From Bryopsis sp. KO-2023 (lineage: Eukaryota > Chlorophyta > Ulvophyceae > Bryopsidales > Bryopsidaceae): DNA of 64,000 nt. Positions 48,201-59,473 of the stretch are shown here, piece after piece (position 1 is the stretch's first letter; each line of letters opens with the position of its first letter). The position numbers and the translations under genes are program-made. The stretch is taken from assembly GCA_030272585.1 (NCBI GenBank), contig BSYQ01000014.1, positions 868,001 to 932,000 on the forward strand, read 5' to 3'. The notes under the pieces were generated by a model that saw only the letters and a list, made by a program, of their open reading frames with translations, made no database searches and had not been told where the DNA came from.

Positions 48201-49533
48201 ATGTATGCCCAAATAGACTGCTTTGTTTTTGTATTGGATTCGACCCATTTCTCTTTTGTGGTTTTGAAAAGTGATCCTAAATCCAACGTCCGAGAAAAGC
48301 AATTCCAAAAAAAAAAAGAGAGGAAAAAAAAAACAAGAAAATTAATTACAGTTTTTTCTTTGTGTCCATTTCAGAGTGGACATCGACACATACAAAATCA
48401 GCGAAAATTCAATAGAAACCTTCACAGATCGGTTCTGGGCGGAAGACACCCAAATCGGCTACTTCTCTGGACAGCATGCCGTACTGGCTGGAGCCCTGGG
48501 GGCCCCCATGCTGCTGCTGTTTACCATCGGCTACCCTCTGGGGCTGTTCCTGGTTTTGAGGGGAAACCGAGATCGGCTGAGCGACCAGCGCTTTGCTTCT
48601 TATTACGGTTTTCTGTACAGAGCCTACAGCAATAAGTTGATTTATTGGGAAATCGTCGTGATTGGGAGGAAAGCTCTGTTGGTTTGCGTTGTGGTGTTTG
48701 CTTATCCGTTGGGTGGCAATATGCAGGTGAGAGGAAAAAATACTAAAAAAATAGTGACTTGAATTTGTTGCTCTGTTATTATTCATGCATCATTATTAAT
48801 ATTATTATTCCCCAGGGAATAATTTTCTTTTCTTTTTTTACTATATTTGTTCAAAAGAAAAAAGAAAGAAAAATCGTTTTTTTCACACCGAGGAAATGCT
48901 GCTTTCAGTATGTTTTCTAAGATGTAGTTTGAACAGTTTTAAAAAAAAAGACAAAAAGAAGAATTTACTACCAGAACTACTGGAAAATAAACACCCACAC
49001 AAATTGATTCAACAAAATATCTACGCTTTATTTTATTGCATAATATCCTGGAAAGCTTTTTCTTTCAATGTCTTTCCTGGTTACTATTTTTTCCTTTCCA
49101 ACAGGGGATCCTCGCAGTAACAATCCTGGTCGCAGCGATGGTCTTCCACATGCTCTCCTCCCCATATTGCAAAGAATTCAGTACAATGAATCGCCACGAA
49201 ACCCTTTCCCTCTGCGGGTCCGTTTTGACTTTCCTTATCGGGCTGATGCTGAACGACGACTCCATCCCCAACGGTGCTAAAATTGCGCTGTCCGTTTTGC
49301 TGATCGCATCCACCGTCTGCGTGGTATGCTTTTTTGGGTGGATTTTGGCGGCGGAAGGGGTGAAACTTGTGGAAAAGATTCTGGAAGAGGCAGGGTTGCA
49401 GGTTTCCTCGTGCGATATGAGCGTTTTGCGCAAGTTTGGGTTGCTGGTTAGGCTGTGGGGGGCCAATATCAAAGAGAAGTTTGCCAGGGAGGAGGAAGAA
49501 TACCTGGATCCGGAGCATGTGGTTATCGGGTGA
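39202..49533 (+). CDS. Large Pmp-repeat (right-handed beta-helix) membrane protein, 16 exons
   Basis: Exons: 39202-39328, 39844-40156, 40546-40993, 41413-41682, 41976-42329, 42641-42847, 43110-43373, 43612-43860, 44161-45836, 46024-46291, 46372-46842, 47002-47092, 47509-47662, 47951-48070, 48375-48726, 49105-49533; total 5793 nt (1930 aa). Exon 1 encodes a signal peptide (GVALLLAAFLPARECTAQ). A long parallel beta-helix follows, with the GG(A/G)(I/M/L) and F...N motifs of chlamydial polymorphic membrane protein repeats (for example GGAMHLAKKGLSV, ENSVEKGDGGAMAL). Exon 6 inserts a Cys-rich domain. After the helix come a Cys-rich EGF/GCC2-like block (RCDECRPGFFSFQPE; GYRGPLCGSCEAGYG) and a membrane region of about seven spans with the ILINYLQVSA segment typical of algal and protist relatives. 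Likely a surface adhesin or receptor. Intron 6 has a GC-AG border; exon 9 is exceptionally long. Confidence 0.85.
41205..41260. repeat. ATTTT pentanucleotide array followed by T/G tract
   Basis: Intron 3 of the Pmp-repeat gene contains an (ATTTT)n/(ATTTC)n array ending in a T run and eight G. Confidence 0.8.
45890..45976. repeat. (TTTTC)n pyrimidine array plus T/G tract in intron 9
   Basis: Most of the 187-bp intron between exons 45836 and 46024 is a (CTTTT)n array ending in a T run and about 17 G. It is a long polypyrimidine tract followed by a poly-G block upstream of the acceptor AAG|GTGCGA. Confidence 0.9.
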
Positions 49534-52500
49534 AGAAGAGATGGGGGGCGGTGGGGTTTGAACCCTCGACCTAGAGATCCTGGGAAGAGCATAAAAAAAA
49601 ATTAAAATGAGTGTTCGTGGATATTTATCGACGTATGTGGGGATATGTTTGATTGTTCACCGTGAGTGTTTGAACCGAGAATAAGTCCAGTCTGACTTTT
49701 TTTTGGTTAAGGAGTTTTGTAATTGTGGTGCTAAATCTAATTCAGATTTTCACCAGCTCGATGGGTAGGGGAGATGTATAAGAAATGTATTTCTTAAATA
49801 TGAGTATCTGGTAGTAGCCGATATCATGATTAGGTGAATAATTTGTCTGCATTTTTTTAATTAAAAAAAAAAAGAAAAAAAAAGGAAAGAAAAAGAAAAG
49901 AAAAGCATGTAGGCGATTTGAAAAAGGAAACAAAAAATTATTGGATCGATCAAATCTTAAAAAAAAAAAGAAAAAAGGGGAGGGGGAAAAATTTGAACTC
50001 AACAGCAAAAACCAAGAAGAAAGAAAAAGGAAAACAAAAAAACAAGAACCAGAAATCGAGGAGAAAAAAAAAGAACACTTCGTCGTCTTTAGGGGAGAAT
50101 TTGGAAATTTGTGTGTGTGAGTATGGGTGCTTAATTTAGAAAATAAATCTTGTTGAACAGGGAGGGGGGAGGTTGGAGGTTGGAAATTTTGCAGCCTTTC
50201 TTCCTGGTTGGGGTTGTTTTTTTCTTACGATATCTTTGATGCTTAGTTGGTGGTTTCCTGGAGAGAAATTGAGAATAATTGATTGATTAATTGAAAGATC
50301 TCCTGGTGAGAAAAATTGAATCTTTCACAGTCAGTTAGATTTGGAGCCTTACTACTTTTTCGTTTCTGGTGTGAAAGCAACACCAGAATAACAGCCAAAA
50401 AGAAGTAAATGTTTGTTTAAGAAATTTGTTTGTGCACAAAGAACAGAAACCCCTAAAAAAGATGTGTTTCAGTCTACTACTTTTTCTAGCAAGGGGAAAA
50501 AAAAGAGAAAAAAAAAAGTATTTCGGGTTTGGGGATGTGCATTTCAAGAATTAAAAAATACATCAACATTGAGGAGAATAATGACAAAAAGAGAAAGAAA
50601 AAAAAACCAGCTTTGGAGTTAAAAAAAATTTGTAAAAAAAGCGCAGTGAAGAAATGGAAAATCAAGAGGGGTGAGGCTGTTTCGAAGGAAACCCCACTCA
50701 AAATAGATTTTTTTTACAGTCATTATTTTGTGAGTTTTTTTGTTAGTCTTTTGTTTTTTTTTAAGAAACGAATGTACGAGGGTCAACCAAATATTTCATA
50801 TTTAATGAATGTTTGGGGACTGCTTACTTTTATTCAAGTCGAAGGGGTTAGGTTTCGTTGGGTTTTTCTTTTTCGTTTTGTTTCGATTCAGCTTTGCTTT
50901 GCCCCACCACCAAATGGATGGTGGTGGCACTAGACCATCATATCTCTCTTTGGTCAAAGAAAAACACAGTTGTTTACAATTGGGAGAATCTTTGATTTCT
51001 TTCGAGTGGTTGGAGGTTCGGCGTTTCGCAAAAAGATCGATGGGTGGAAATCAAAAAGAAAAGGAACAAGGCACATGTTTTTTCAAGACAGTTAGAAAGA
51101 AACACACACACACACACACATTATCCCCAATGATTTTGGAATTCCATGCTTTTGTAGTGTCGACCATGCGAGCAGGGAGAGAAAAAGGTGCCCTGTCGCA
51201 ATCCGTCCGTCATGAGGATTTGATAGGCAAAATTGGCATTCGATTTTTTTTGTTTCGATTCAGGGTGCCACTTTCGAATCCCCCTTTGATTGGATCTCGG
51301 TCAGAAAAATTCACTAAACCAAAAATTACATGCGCAGAAGAAAATTTCCCTAAAGGGGTGTGGTGTTTGTTTGTTTGTGTTTTGCCGAATTAACTCATTC
51401 CTTGTACAACGAAGAAAACGCCAAAATCTCTCTTGGTCGTTCACAATGCCCAACTGGCTCCACCCCAATCAACACCTTCACCTAAACTTAATTTTCATAA
51501 GTCCACAACAGTGGCTGATCAGCCTCCAGAGTAATTAAAAAAAAAACAAATGAAATGGAGAAAAAGGAAGAATTCGAAGCGATCGAGCCTTGGGAAATGG
51601 GAATTCCAACCACCTTGCAAATTGTGATGGAAGTGGTCAGGTTTTGTTTGTTTGTTTGTTTGTTTATTTATTTCGAAGTGTGCCTTGTGTAGAAAAGAGT
51701 TATTGAGTGGATGGAATGAGAGAAATTAATTGGGTAGAAAGGAGAGACGAGAGTTTGATGTAAAATGGGAAGTTGTATTGCTAAAAGGCAGGACAGGCAG
51801 TACGAAGGAAAGTGGGAATATATATATAGATATATTGAGACGAAGGAAGGATATATATCCTAATATATATATATATTATTCTTGTAAGTCCCTTTAGGGC
51901 GTAGCCACAGTGTTCAGAGTATGTATCACCTTGCCGATTGTGCCTCTATCAGTTGTATTACTTTACCCTGAGTGTGGCTCAGTCGACAATATCGATGTTG
52001 GACAGAACCCTTGTGTTACTTCGGCCTTGCAACAAACAACATATCGAAGCTTACAGAAAGACATAGATTCAACCAAGAAGAAGACTATATCCTTGCTACC
52101 AAGATTCGATCTGTACCCTAAATAATCTCATTCAATTGGGTCTGACACAACAATTGTTTAAAAATCGATCTAAATGAATCCATGGCGCACAAGAGCTTTT
52201 TTTCTACTCCGAATCCAGACATCATGTCAATAAGGAGAGACCTGCATTTTGAACAAAAATCTTATTTGCTGGGTGCTCCGACTCTCATCCAAAGATATAT
52301 ATCGGTTTAAACCATATATGAGGTTTGACTGAGAAGGTAACACAGAAATCAAAGCCACATTTTGGCGAAGTGCTGTTTTTTGCACAACTGTATCCACAAC
52401 ACAGACACATATAAAGTGGCTCACTCACCTCATGGACCCATCAGCCGCCAAATTTGATGCCAAAGCCCGGAAAAAAACATCCGGATCGATTACAATACTG

Positions 52501-52600
52501 ATGCGTCGATCGTTAGCCGGCGAGCTAATCTGGATGTTCAGTCGCCAGCCTTCAAGGTTAAAGTCACCCTTACCACAACACAGATTTGTGCTCAAAAGTT
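49534..52600. other. Gene-poor, low-complexity spacer
   Basis: Three kilobases with A/T homopolymers, a CA array at about 51105-51120, a GTTT array near 51645-51664, and TA-rich DNA at about 51820-51880 that includes the palindrome AGGATATATATCCT. A T-arm-like motif lies at about 49552-49572. I see no supported exon; open frames are Lys- or Phe-rich. Confidence 0.5.
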
Positions 52601-52609
52601 CACTGGTCC

Positions 52610-53080
52610 TTAGAAAATCTCTACAAAGTTTAACAAAGAATTATCGGCCTGCAATTGCGAGATTGGAATCAGTATGAGTGTGAGCGTCAAAATCACTCAC
52701 CAGAGCAGCCCCAATTCTCCCGCCCTCACGAGGACCAGGGGCAGGGAGGAGACGTTGGACGTCACGGTGCTGCCGATCGTCGCGGACTCTCACAAGGGAC
52801 AGACTTCCAGAAGCTCTGGCCCCTTGTGATGCCGGCACCTGAGGTTGGACCTCAGCCTCGATTGAAGGCGCATTCTGTCGTCTTCTGTTTGTTCTGAACT
52901 TCTTGATTGCTTTCTGCAAGCGTGAATAGAAGTGAAAAACGAAGCATCAAGGGTCAACAAGGGTGTTACACTGGCTCCGACAACCGTAAGAAAGAGGAGG
53001 TCAATACACACCTTAACTCCAAGCGCAGTCGGTAATATTACGGCTACTACCTTGCACAGTTTGCAAAGTTGAACGCTCAT
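52610..53080 (-). CDS. Weak small gene candidate (three possible exons)
   Basis: A possible model is 53080-53012 (MSVQLCKLCKVVAV..., donor AAG|GTGTGT), 52913-52701 (good acceptor CTTGCAG and donor CTG|GTGAGT, 71 codons, Arg/Pro-rich) and 52648-52610 (13 codons including stop), giving 106 aa in phase. The exon 2 splice sites are the strongest evidence. An alternative downstream exon (about 52437-52626, with an LEGWRLNIQISS segment and donor ATGAG|GTGAGT) looks more protein-like, but its acceptor phase does not match exon 2. I recognise no family. It may be a fragment of a larger gene whose other exons I cannot find. Confidence 0.28.
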
Positions 53081-53639
53081 TTTGGGGTGTTCGGTCGCAG
53101 GTGATGACGACTGTGACGACCGAGCTTTAATAGTTAAGACAGTTTCTGGCCGAGACAGTTTCTGGAAAAGTTTCATTCCTCTTGTAATGGATCCATTACA
53201 AACTGTCCGGACTCCGGACAGTTTCCCACATTGTACCGTGGTGACTTCCTCAAGCCTCTTGCAGCAAGGATGTATAGACTTCTTACCGATAACAAATACC
53301 AAATGACAACTCCTCTAGTATCACTTTGCTCATGCATCATGCCACTTCAACCAAAAAAGATATTGAAGATATTTCTAAACTATCTATCAAACTACTGTGT
53401 ATCAAAATTGCATCCCAGCTGACGAACATGTAGTAGCATGTACAAGAGCGTACTGTTGAGGTCAGGCAGTTTTCTGCCCTCCGAATAGTCTGACATTTTC
53501 AGAAAAAACAATAATTCTTGGCTGTTTTTTTTTTTTTTTGCTTTCCGTCAGAAACATCTTTCACGAGGTGTAAGATTCAGGTCAGCGTTCTTGAACCAAA
53601 TAATATTTATGAGTTGCTCTCCATATTAATCAGCCCCTC

Positions 53640-55110
53640 GATGATTTCAGAAACCTCTCCAACAGGGAATTGACGGTTCCACTTGCAAACACTAGTTTGT
53701 TAAAGGAAGACACAGTCGGAAAAAAGCAACTTACAACAAGGGGAAAATACTCCCCAAACCCCTTCCTGTTGGCAATGTAGTTCTGTGATATGCTATCCAG
53801 GTCCAGACCCTCCCAACCACCCATCCTTCTGCCCTTCCCTCCCAGAAAAAAGAGCAAGCAAAAAAACATAATCTCAGAAAGCGGACAAGGAACAAAAGAA
53901 AAGAAAATCAAACTATAAGGGGCTAGCCCTGGGCCAATCATCAGGCACAGTCTGACAATAACTCTCAGACCCGTTGGAGTCCTTTGGACATCCAGTGCGT
54001 GGGCATCGCTCCACTATTACATTCACGAGCGACCTTGTGGTTCCTGTGTGGTCTGACCGCTGCCGCCGCCGCTTCGTCCGAGATTGGCGGCTGGTTAGTC
54101 CATATTTTCTTCAATATGTTCTTGCGAAGTGGGATTTTTGGAGTCGGACTCCTTCGGAGCCTTTTCTCGATTCCGCAGCTATCGCATGAAGCGAGAGGAG
54201 AGGCACCTCCGTTCTCCAGAGAAGCTCGATTGACTCCATGCATCATCAACTCCAGAAAACAGGGGTGAAAACAGCGTTTGCGCCTGCAATCCACAAGCCT
54301 CATGAGACGACCGTGTTTTGGTTCTTGACGCCATGCATCGATTTCGCTCACGATAGAATCCCACAACGTAATCGCAGGAAACAAGAAGTGGGTGGAGCAA
54401 AGCATGGCTCACCTCGACGAAGCGCCTGGTTTCGTTGAACACTCTTCGCCTGTCTGGGTCGGTGATGTCTTGAAAAGGACACCTATCGGGTGTTCGTGGC
54501 GCTCTTTGAGCGGGGAGGTTTGTGGGATCCTCGACTCGAGGGGCGACGTTTTCGCGATCGTCCCCAAACTCCTCAAAGCCGCCAGTTGCAAGCAGCGAAA
54601 CTATCGCCCTGCATCCCTCGAACGCGATCACCAATTCCACCTCCTTCGGAATGAACAACGCAACAGAGCTCGACATTTTCTCTTTTTCTTTTGATGTATT
54701 TGGCGTTGACGAACGGAAAACGAAGTAATCCGCAGAACGCTCGGCGAGGGTTCCCCGACGCTGGAGGCATTTTTAGAGGACCCCAGGCAGTAACCCGGAT
54801 TCTGCACATCGCTGTGAAAGTCATTCTGGAAACGTGGCCCTCAAAGTCATCTGAAACTGGCGTCGATGGAGGCGCAACAGAAGCAACCGAAAACTGGGGG
54901 ACAGAAATCGGACTGATTCTGTATTTCTGGACTGAACCCCTTTTGTTTGAGGCCTTCGTCACATCCCAAATTTTTGATGCTTTAAAGCCACAAGTTAAGA
55001 AATGATCATCGGTTATTGATTGACAGATTTTGTCCTCAATAGGCAACAATTCCATTTGGCCACAAGCGTCCATGGAAAAATTGAGTCGACAAAATTGATC
55101 CAACTTATGA
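53640..55110 (-). repeat. Duplicated segment, copy B (inverted relative to copy A)
   Basis: Reverse complement of this stretch aligns by eye with 28540-29960. The best-matching part is about 53640-54940, and similarity decays toward 55110. It abuts the retrotransposon insertion at 55361. Confidence 0.85.
54179..54676 (-). CDS. Small two-exon protein of unknown function, copy B
   Basis: Exon 1 54676-54413 (88 codons) and exon 2 54283-54179 (35 codons with stop) give 122 aa. Start codon, phase-0 intron, donor (GAG|GTGAGC), acceptor (ATTGCAG|GCG) and stop (ATGCGATAG) are at the same places as in copy A. Exon 1 has exactly the same length; exon 2 is one codon shorter. Shared segments include FEEFGDDRENVAPRVE, CPFQDITDPD, RRVFNETRRFVE and SSFSGERRCLSSRFMR. 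Between the copies, differences include conservative changes (EEVELMIAFEGCRA versus KEVELVIAFEGCRA). Function unknown. The intron is shorter than in copy A and its sequence is more diverged than the exons. Confidence 0.6.
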   Translation of the reverse strand: MSSSVALFIPKEVELVIAFEGCRAIVSLLATGGFEEFGDDRENVAPRVEDPTNLPAQRAPRTPDRCPFQDITDPDRRRVFNETRRFVEVSHALLHPLLVSCDYVVGFYRERNRCMASRTKTRSSHEACGLQAQTLFSPLFSGVDDAWSQSSFSGERRCLSSRFMR

Positions 55111-55360
55111 TTTAAAAAAATACCCACTTGTGTCAAGCCCACACCACTTAAGACTTCACCAACAAAAGTTACTTGACTTGATACTAAGAAATGTCAATCA
55201 ACTCAAGTCGTTGAACATTTAAGAAGTTGAGTAACCTAGCCTTTTTATTTCTTTAAACAAAAAAGCTATACAAAGTAGGACTTGAGTTTGAAAAAGGAAA
55301 GCGCCTTTAACTTATGGGCTTTTTTTTTCAAATATAACTCTTACCAAAAAGTTAAAGGGT

Positions 55361-55533
55361 TGTTAATATCGCCAGCCTTAGCCTTGTTTCGAACAAGTGG
55401 TTTTTTCTTACAGAAAATTGTTCTCGGACACAATCCTACTTTCCAAACTTATACTTCAAGATCTCTCCTCTCATCAACTAATTTAGTTCACATCTACAGA
55501 AATTAAGGCTACTCTGAAATCCAATTCCCAACA
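55361..55533 (-). repeat. 3' LTR (173 bp)
   Basis: Identical to 61429-61601 by inspection, with TG/CA termini in short inverted repeats TGTT/AACA. It lies next to duplicated segment B. Confidence 0.93.
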
Positions 55534-55619
55534 CGCTTCACCGCGCAGAAAAACTCCGATATAACGAAATTTCGCAAAGAGAAATAAATTAGTAAAAAAA
55601 ATAGGAGATCCCTCAAAGC

Positions 55620-57725
55620 CTAGTAAAAATGCTTCATCTGGTTGGCATGAAGTATTAAGTAAGGCTTGCGTCCCTTTTTAACTTCCCTCGTGACTGGAGC
55701 TACCTTGAACCTTCTGCCGGAAATGTGAGTAATGATTCTGTAAGGTCCCTTCCAAATCGGCTCCAGTTTTCCCAATTCGCGCGACAGACGATCGTAATCC
55801 CGGATTAGGACTTCTTCTCCCACATAGTGAAAATGACGATTGGGAGCTGGTCGTCGTGCGTTGATCTGTGCTCTCCTTTTTGCTGTCCGATCCAAAGCTT
55901 CTGCCCATGCATCCTCTCCCGCGTGCCACAACGCAGCAGGCGAGTATTTTGTGGTGTCGTGAATCATATTGTTGATCTGGTCCAAGGCTCTGTTGATGTG
56001 ATTACTCCATTCTCCTCCCAGGTCGAATTGCAACACTCTCAGACGATCCAGTAACGTTCGGTTGAACCGCTCTATCAATCCATTGGCTCTGTGATGGTGT
56101 GCAGGAACGCGATCCAACCGTATTCCACGGCGGTGGGCCCAATTGGAGACCGCGGAAGACTGGAAGTAGCTGGCACCGTCGGTGAGGATCGTGTTTGGAG
56201 TGGGAGCTGCCTTGAGCCAGATGTCCAGAGTAGCGAGGATGGATTGGGTTGACGACTTCTTCAGCGGAACAGCGAATCCAAGGCGAGTAAGTCCGTCGAC
56301 CAAACACATTATGTATCTGTGTCCTTTCGAATCAACAGGTAGTGGTCCTATCAAATCAATGTTGAGGCTCTCGCCAGGCCGCTTTGGGTTCGTCGGAGAG
56401 CCTAAGGTCTCTTTTTCCTTCGGTGGCGTGAAGTGTTGGCATGTGATACAGCTTTTAACGACTTCGTGGATCTCTGACAGGCTGACGTCCCAGCCCATTT
56501 GGTGGCATTGCCACTGGAGTTTATGTGACTTCCAGTGACCGTCCGAGTGAAGAGCTTGCAGCGCGGAACGAGATGGCGACACCTGGATAGGGCTGACGAC
56601 TGGGACGTCCTCCTTCGCGAACCATCGCGACAGTTGGTCGGCCCAGGGATTGCTTTCGCCTGCCAGAAACTTCACTCGCATGCGTCCAGGAGAAGGGAAG
56701 TGTGACCAAATCCAAGCGACGAGGCGAGCAGCACGGAGGTCCGACATGAGGTCTGGCCCAGGAGGATTGCGTAAGCGGTGGTAAGCACTTTGAGAATCAG
56801 TGTAAACCACGATAGGTCGAGCTCCCACCAAAGGCATGACATCGCGCAGGGACCAGGCGAGGCATTGGAGTTCGCCCAAGAAGCTGGACGGAGGAACGCC
56901 CGAGAGCCGTTGGGAGTTGAGCGCGACGACCCTTCCTTGTTCCGGCGGTCCCGAGAAGAGCACGTAGCCTCGCCCAGTTCCCGACCAATCCACTTGGAGG
57001 TGGAAAGTGGAGGCTTCTTCCCTCGTAAGTGCGATGTTGTTCTCCAGTATTTTCGTCCATGCTTCTTTCGCCAGTTGGTCCAATGTTTCTCCAGGAGTGT
57101 TCGGTGGCTGTGCGTGTAGGGGCTCCACATATGCGCTGTAGCCTGGGCACACTCCGCGCGAGACATTGAAGAGCCCTAGGACCTTCCGAAGATCGCTGGG
57201 AGAGCGGATAGGAGGTAAGTTTTTGCGCTGTTGCTCCAGGAAGTGTTTTAACGAAATGCCTTCAGGACCCAGGGTGTAGCCGAGGAATTGGACTTCCGAG
57301 CGAGCGATTTGGGCCTTGGAGGGGTTTACGCACCACCCGACCTCGCGAAGGCGTTCCAGAACTTGGTGAAGGTGGAGGTCATGCTCTGCGCGGTTTCTTC
57401 CCCCTACTAGGATATCGTCGACGAAATTTCGGGCAGCCTTCCCCTCCAAAACGGACTTCACGCGTTCATGGAACAGCCCTGGTGATGAACTCCACCCCTG
57501 CGGAAGGCGGAGGTACCAATAGCGCCCTACGTCCGTTTCGAAGCCAAAGAGTGGGCGAAGGGAGGGACACACTTCCAATTGGAAGAAACCGTCAGAGAGG
57601 TCGAGGACAGAGAACGTCGTCCATTCCGCAGGGATGGAGTCCACCAGTGGTGGACCACCACCGAACGCACATTCAGAGATGACGAACCCCAGGGAGGAGA
57701 ATAGCCATTGAGCGTCCTGAAGTCG
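55620..57725 (-). CDS. Retrotransposon RT core, RNase H and integrase
   Basis: Open on the -1 frame relative to the upstream ORF; the first Met is at 57644, but RT homology begins slightly upstream. RT motifs: TFSVLDLSDGFFQ, LRLPQGWSSSPGLFHERV, and the catalytic box FVDDILVGG (F instead of the commoner Y; Asp pair intact). RNase H follows (LQVDWSG, VVYTDSQSAY). The integrase zinc finger has a ...CxxC end (CITCQHF), and the catalytic core shows DLIGPLPVDSKG, ILTDGASYFQS and a Glu in GLIERFNRTLLDRLR, i.e. D-D-E complete. The C-terminal region ends with a chromo-less basic tail (LILHANQMKHFY). The frame is intact to its stop at 55620. Confidence 0.88.
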   Translation of the reverse strand, partial: RLQDAQWLFSSLGFVISECAFGGGPPLVDSIPAEWTTFSVLDLSDGFFQLEVCPSLRPLFGFETDVGRYWYLRLPQGWSSSPGLFHERVKSVLEGKAARNFVDDILVGGRNRAEHDLHLHQVLERLREVGWCVNPSKAQIARSEVQFLGYTLGPEGISLKHFLEQQRKNLPPIRSPSDLRKVLGLFNVSRGVCPGYSAYVEPLHAQPPNTPGETLDQLAKEAWTKILENNIALTREEASTFHLQVDWSGTGRGYVLFSGPPEQGRVVALNSQRLSGVPPSSFLGELQCLAWSLRDVMPLVGARPIVVYTDSQSAYHRLRNPPGPDLMSDLRAARLVAWIWSHFPSPGRMRVKFLAGESNPWADQLSRWFAKEDVPVVSPIQVSPSRSALQALHSDGHWKSHKLQWQCHQMGWDVSLSEIHEVVKSCITCQHFTPPKEKETLGSPTNPKRPGESLNIDLIGPLPVDSKGHRYIMCLVDGLTRLGFAVPLKKSSTQSILATLDIWLKAAPTPNTILTDGASYFQSSAVSNWAHRRGIRLDRVPAHHHRANGLIERFNRTLLDRLRVLQFDLGGEWSNHINRALDQINNMIHDTTKYSPAALWHAGEDAWAEALDRTAKRRAQINARRPAPNRHFHYVGEEVLIRDYDRLSRELGKLEPIWKGPYRIITHISGRRFKVAPVTREVKKGRKPYLILHANQMKHFY

Positions 57726-59465
57726 ACAGTCTTGCGGAGTTTCCCTGACGGCTTCCTCAAGAATAGAACTGGGGAGAAATGAGCGCGCTGTCCAGGTAAG
57801 AGGTGTTCGACTACTCCTTTTCGCTCCAGGTTTCCCATGAACTTAGCGATTTCGTGTTTCTCGATGCCGGTAGGATGGTATCGTCTTCCTGTCGACGACA
57901 ACGGTATTCTGTGCATAGGTATCCTCCAGTCTATTTCCCTGTGGCATATGCGAAGTCGTTTACTCCATTTGTTTTTCGGAATGTGTTGCAGGTCGTCAGT
58001 GAAGACGTCAGGGAACCTTGATGTCCAGTGCTGGAGTAGGGAGGCATCCTCAGGGGAGTTCGTTTCATTTGTTTGCTCTGCTTTATCCTCGTTCCTCCCA
58101 GTTTCCAACTTTTCCTTTGTCTGTCCACAGGTGTCCTTATCCATTCGCAAGGGGAGCTGAGCAGCTTCTGGAGTTGGAGGTGGAACTGCAGGCACATTCA
58201 GGTTTGTCTTCGCACTCCCTCCGTGTCCTCCCAGAAATGTTGCATTTGCCTGTTGATGTTGTCCAACTGGATCTGCAGAAATGTCTTCTTGTGTGTCCCT
58301 TCCAGAACTGACCCGAGAGCTTCCAGAAAGGATCCCCAGAGAAAGCTGTAAAGTGCCATCTGTGTGAGGAGTGGTTGGAGCTGAAGAAGGAGAGGGAATT
58401 CCCTGGAAGGTAAATTCCGATAATCCAGAATTTGTCTTCAAAACTCCAGGAGCTGCAGAAGGTACCTCTGCTGCTTCCTTTCCAGAATTGAATTGAGTGT
58501 TTTCAGAAGAGGTCCCCAGAGAAGGCTGTAAACTGCCATCCATGTGGGGAGTCGTTGGAGCTGAAGGAGGAGAGGGAACTCCCTGGAAGGTGAATTCCGA
58601 TAATCCAAAATTTCCTTGCAACTCTCCAACTGATTTTTCTGAAACAGTTCTTACTGTATCCTGATGTGACTCCATTTCGTATGCCAGCACATGAACCAGT
58701 GGCTGATGTGTAGTAATATCCTCTTTTGACCTTGTTGCTCCATGTGTATCCTTTGATGTGTCAGGTGTGCATTCCAAGATTGCAGGAAGAGTTGGTGTAG
58801 CTGCCCAACATCCTGTATCCAAGCATGACCCAAGCAATCGTGCATAAGAGGAGGAGCCAAGGTCTGAAGGAGGATTCACCTCAGAGGAAGCTGATGAGCT
58901 GTGGGTAAGTGGTGGTGCTGAAACTGTCCCATAAGCCAATGCACTTTTACAACCACCTTCCCCTTCAAAACATTCCTTTTCCAAATCTGAAATAGGGACA
59001 TCCCACTCGTTTTGTTTTGTATCCAGAGGAGTGGGATGTTCCAACTGATGCTCAACCATGCACAAACTCTCTTCACTGATCCATGACAATCTCGCATTCT
59101 TCTTCAGTAGGACTGCTGCTAAGCAGAGTTTGCCTGTGAGCATGCGACTCTCATTGCTCATATTGTGTAATTTGACTCTGACTGCTCCATTTCCTCCCAA
59201 TGTGATGGTGTGAAACACATTTATGATTTGCCCTATAGGTAGCACCCCGCAGATGCCCTCTCCCGTGATACGGAAAGGAGGAATGACCGTCTTGGACATC
59301 CGAGGGCCCAGGACAACCGAGCCGCCCAAAGGTATGTACATGCGCCCTTGAGAAATGCGAAGTCGTTTGGCTTGACTGCGTTTGTTTGCTGCCGTGTACA
59401 CCGTGACCAGTGGCTGGGATCGAAAAAGATTGGTTGTGTCGCCTGCAGGTTCCTCTCCTTCTGAC
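57527..59465 (-). CDS. Retrotransposon polyprotein, linker and N-terminal RT
   Basis: Continuation of the Gag-protease frame beyond the hAT insertion. A second protease-like or capsid-spike-like beta-rich block (ISQGRMYIPLGGSVVLGP, GEGICGVLPIGQI) comes first. A Ser/Thr/Pro-rich linker follows, with an internal duplication: two ~100-bp units at about 58332-58430 and 58516-58615 encode NSGLSEFTFQGIPSP-type repeats. The 5' part of the reverse transcriptase is next, recognisable by FPDVFTDDL, a long basic block, FMGNLERKGVVEHL, SPVLFLRKPSGKLRKTVDFR. Homology then passes into the -1 frame near 57640-57725, so the tail of this frame is out-of-frame read-through. Confidence 0.8.
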
Positions 59466-59473
59466 TTCGCAAC

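Noticed and set aside
52433..52677. Plus-strand 81-aa frame at 52.4-52.7 kb
   Set aside because: Opposite a more protein-like, splice-bounded minus-strand stretch; no independent support.
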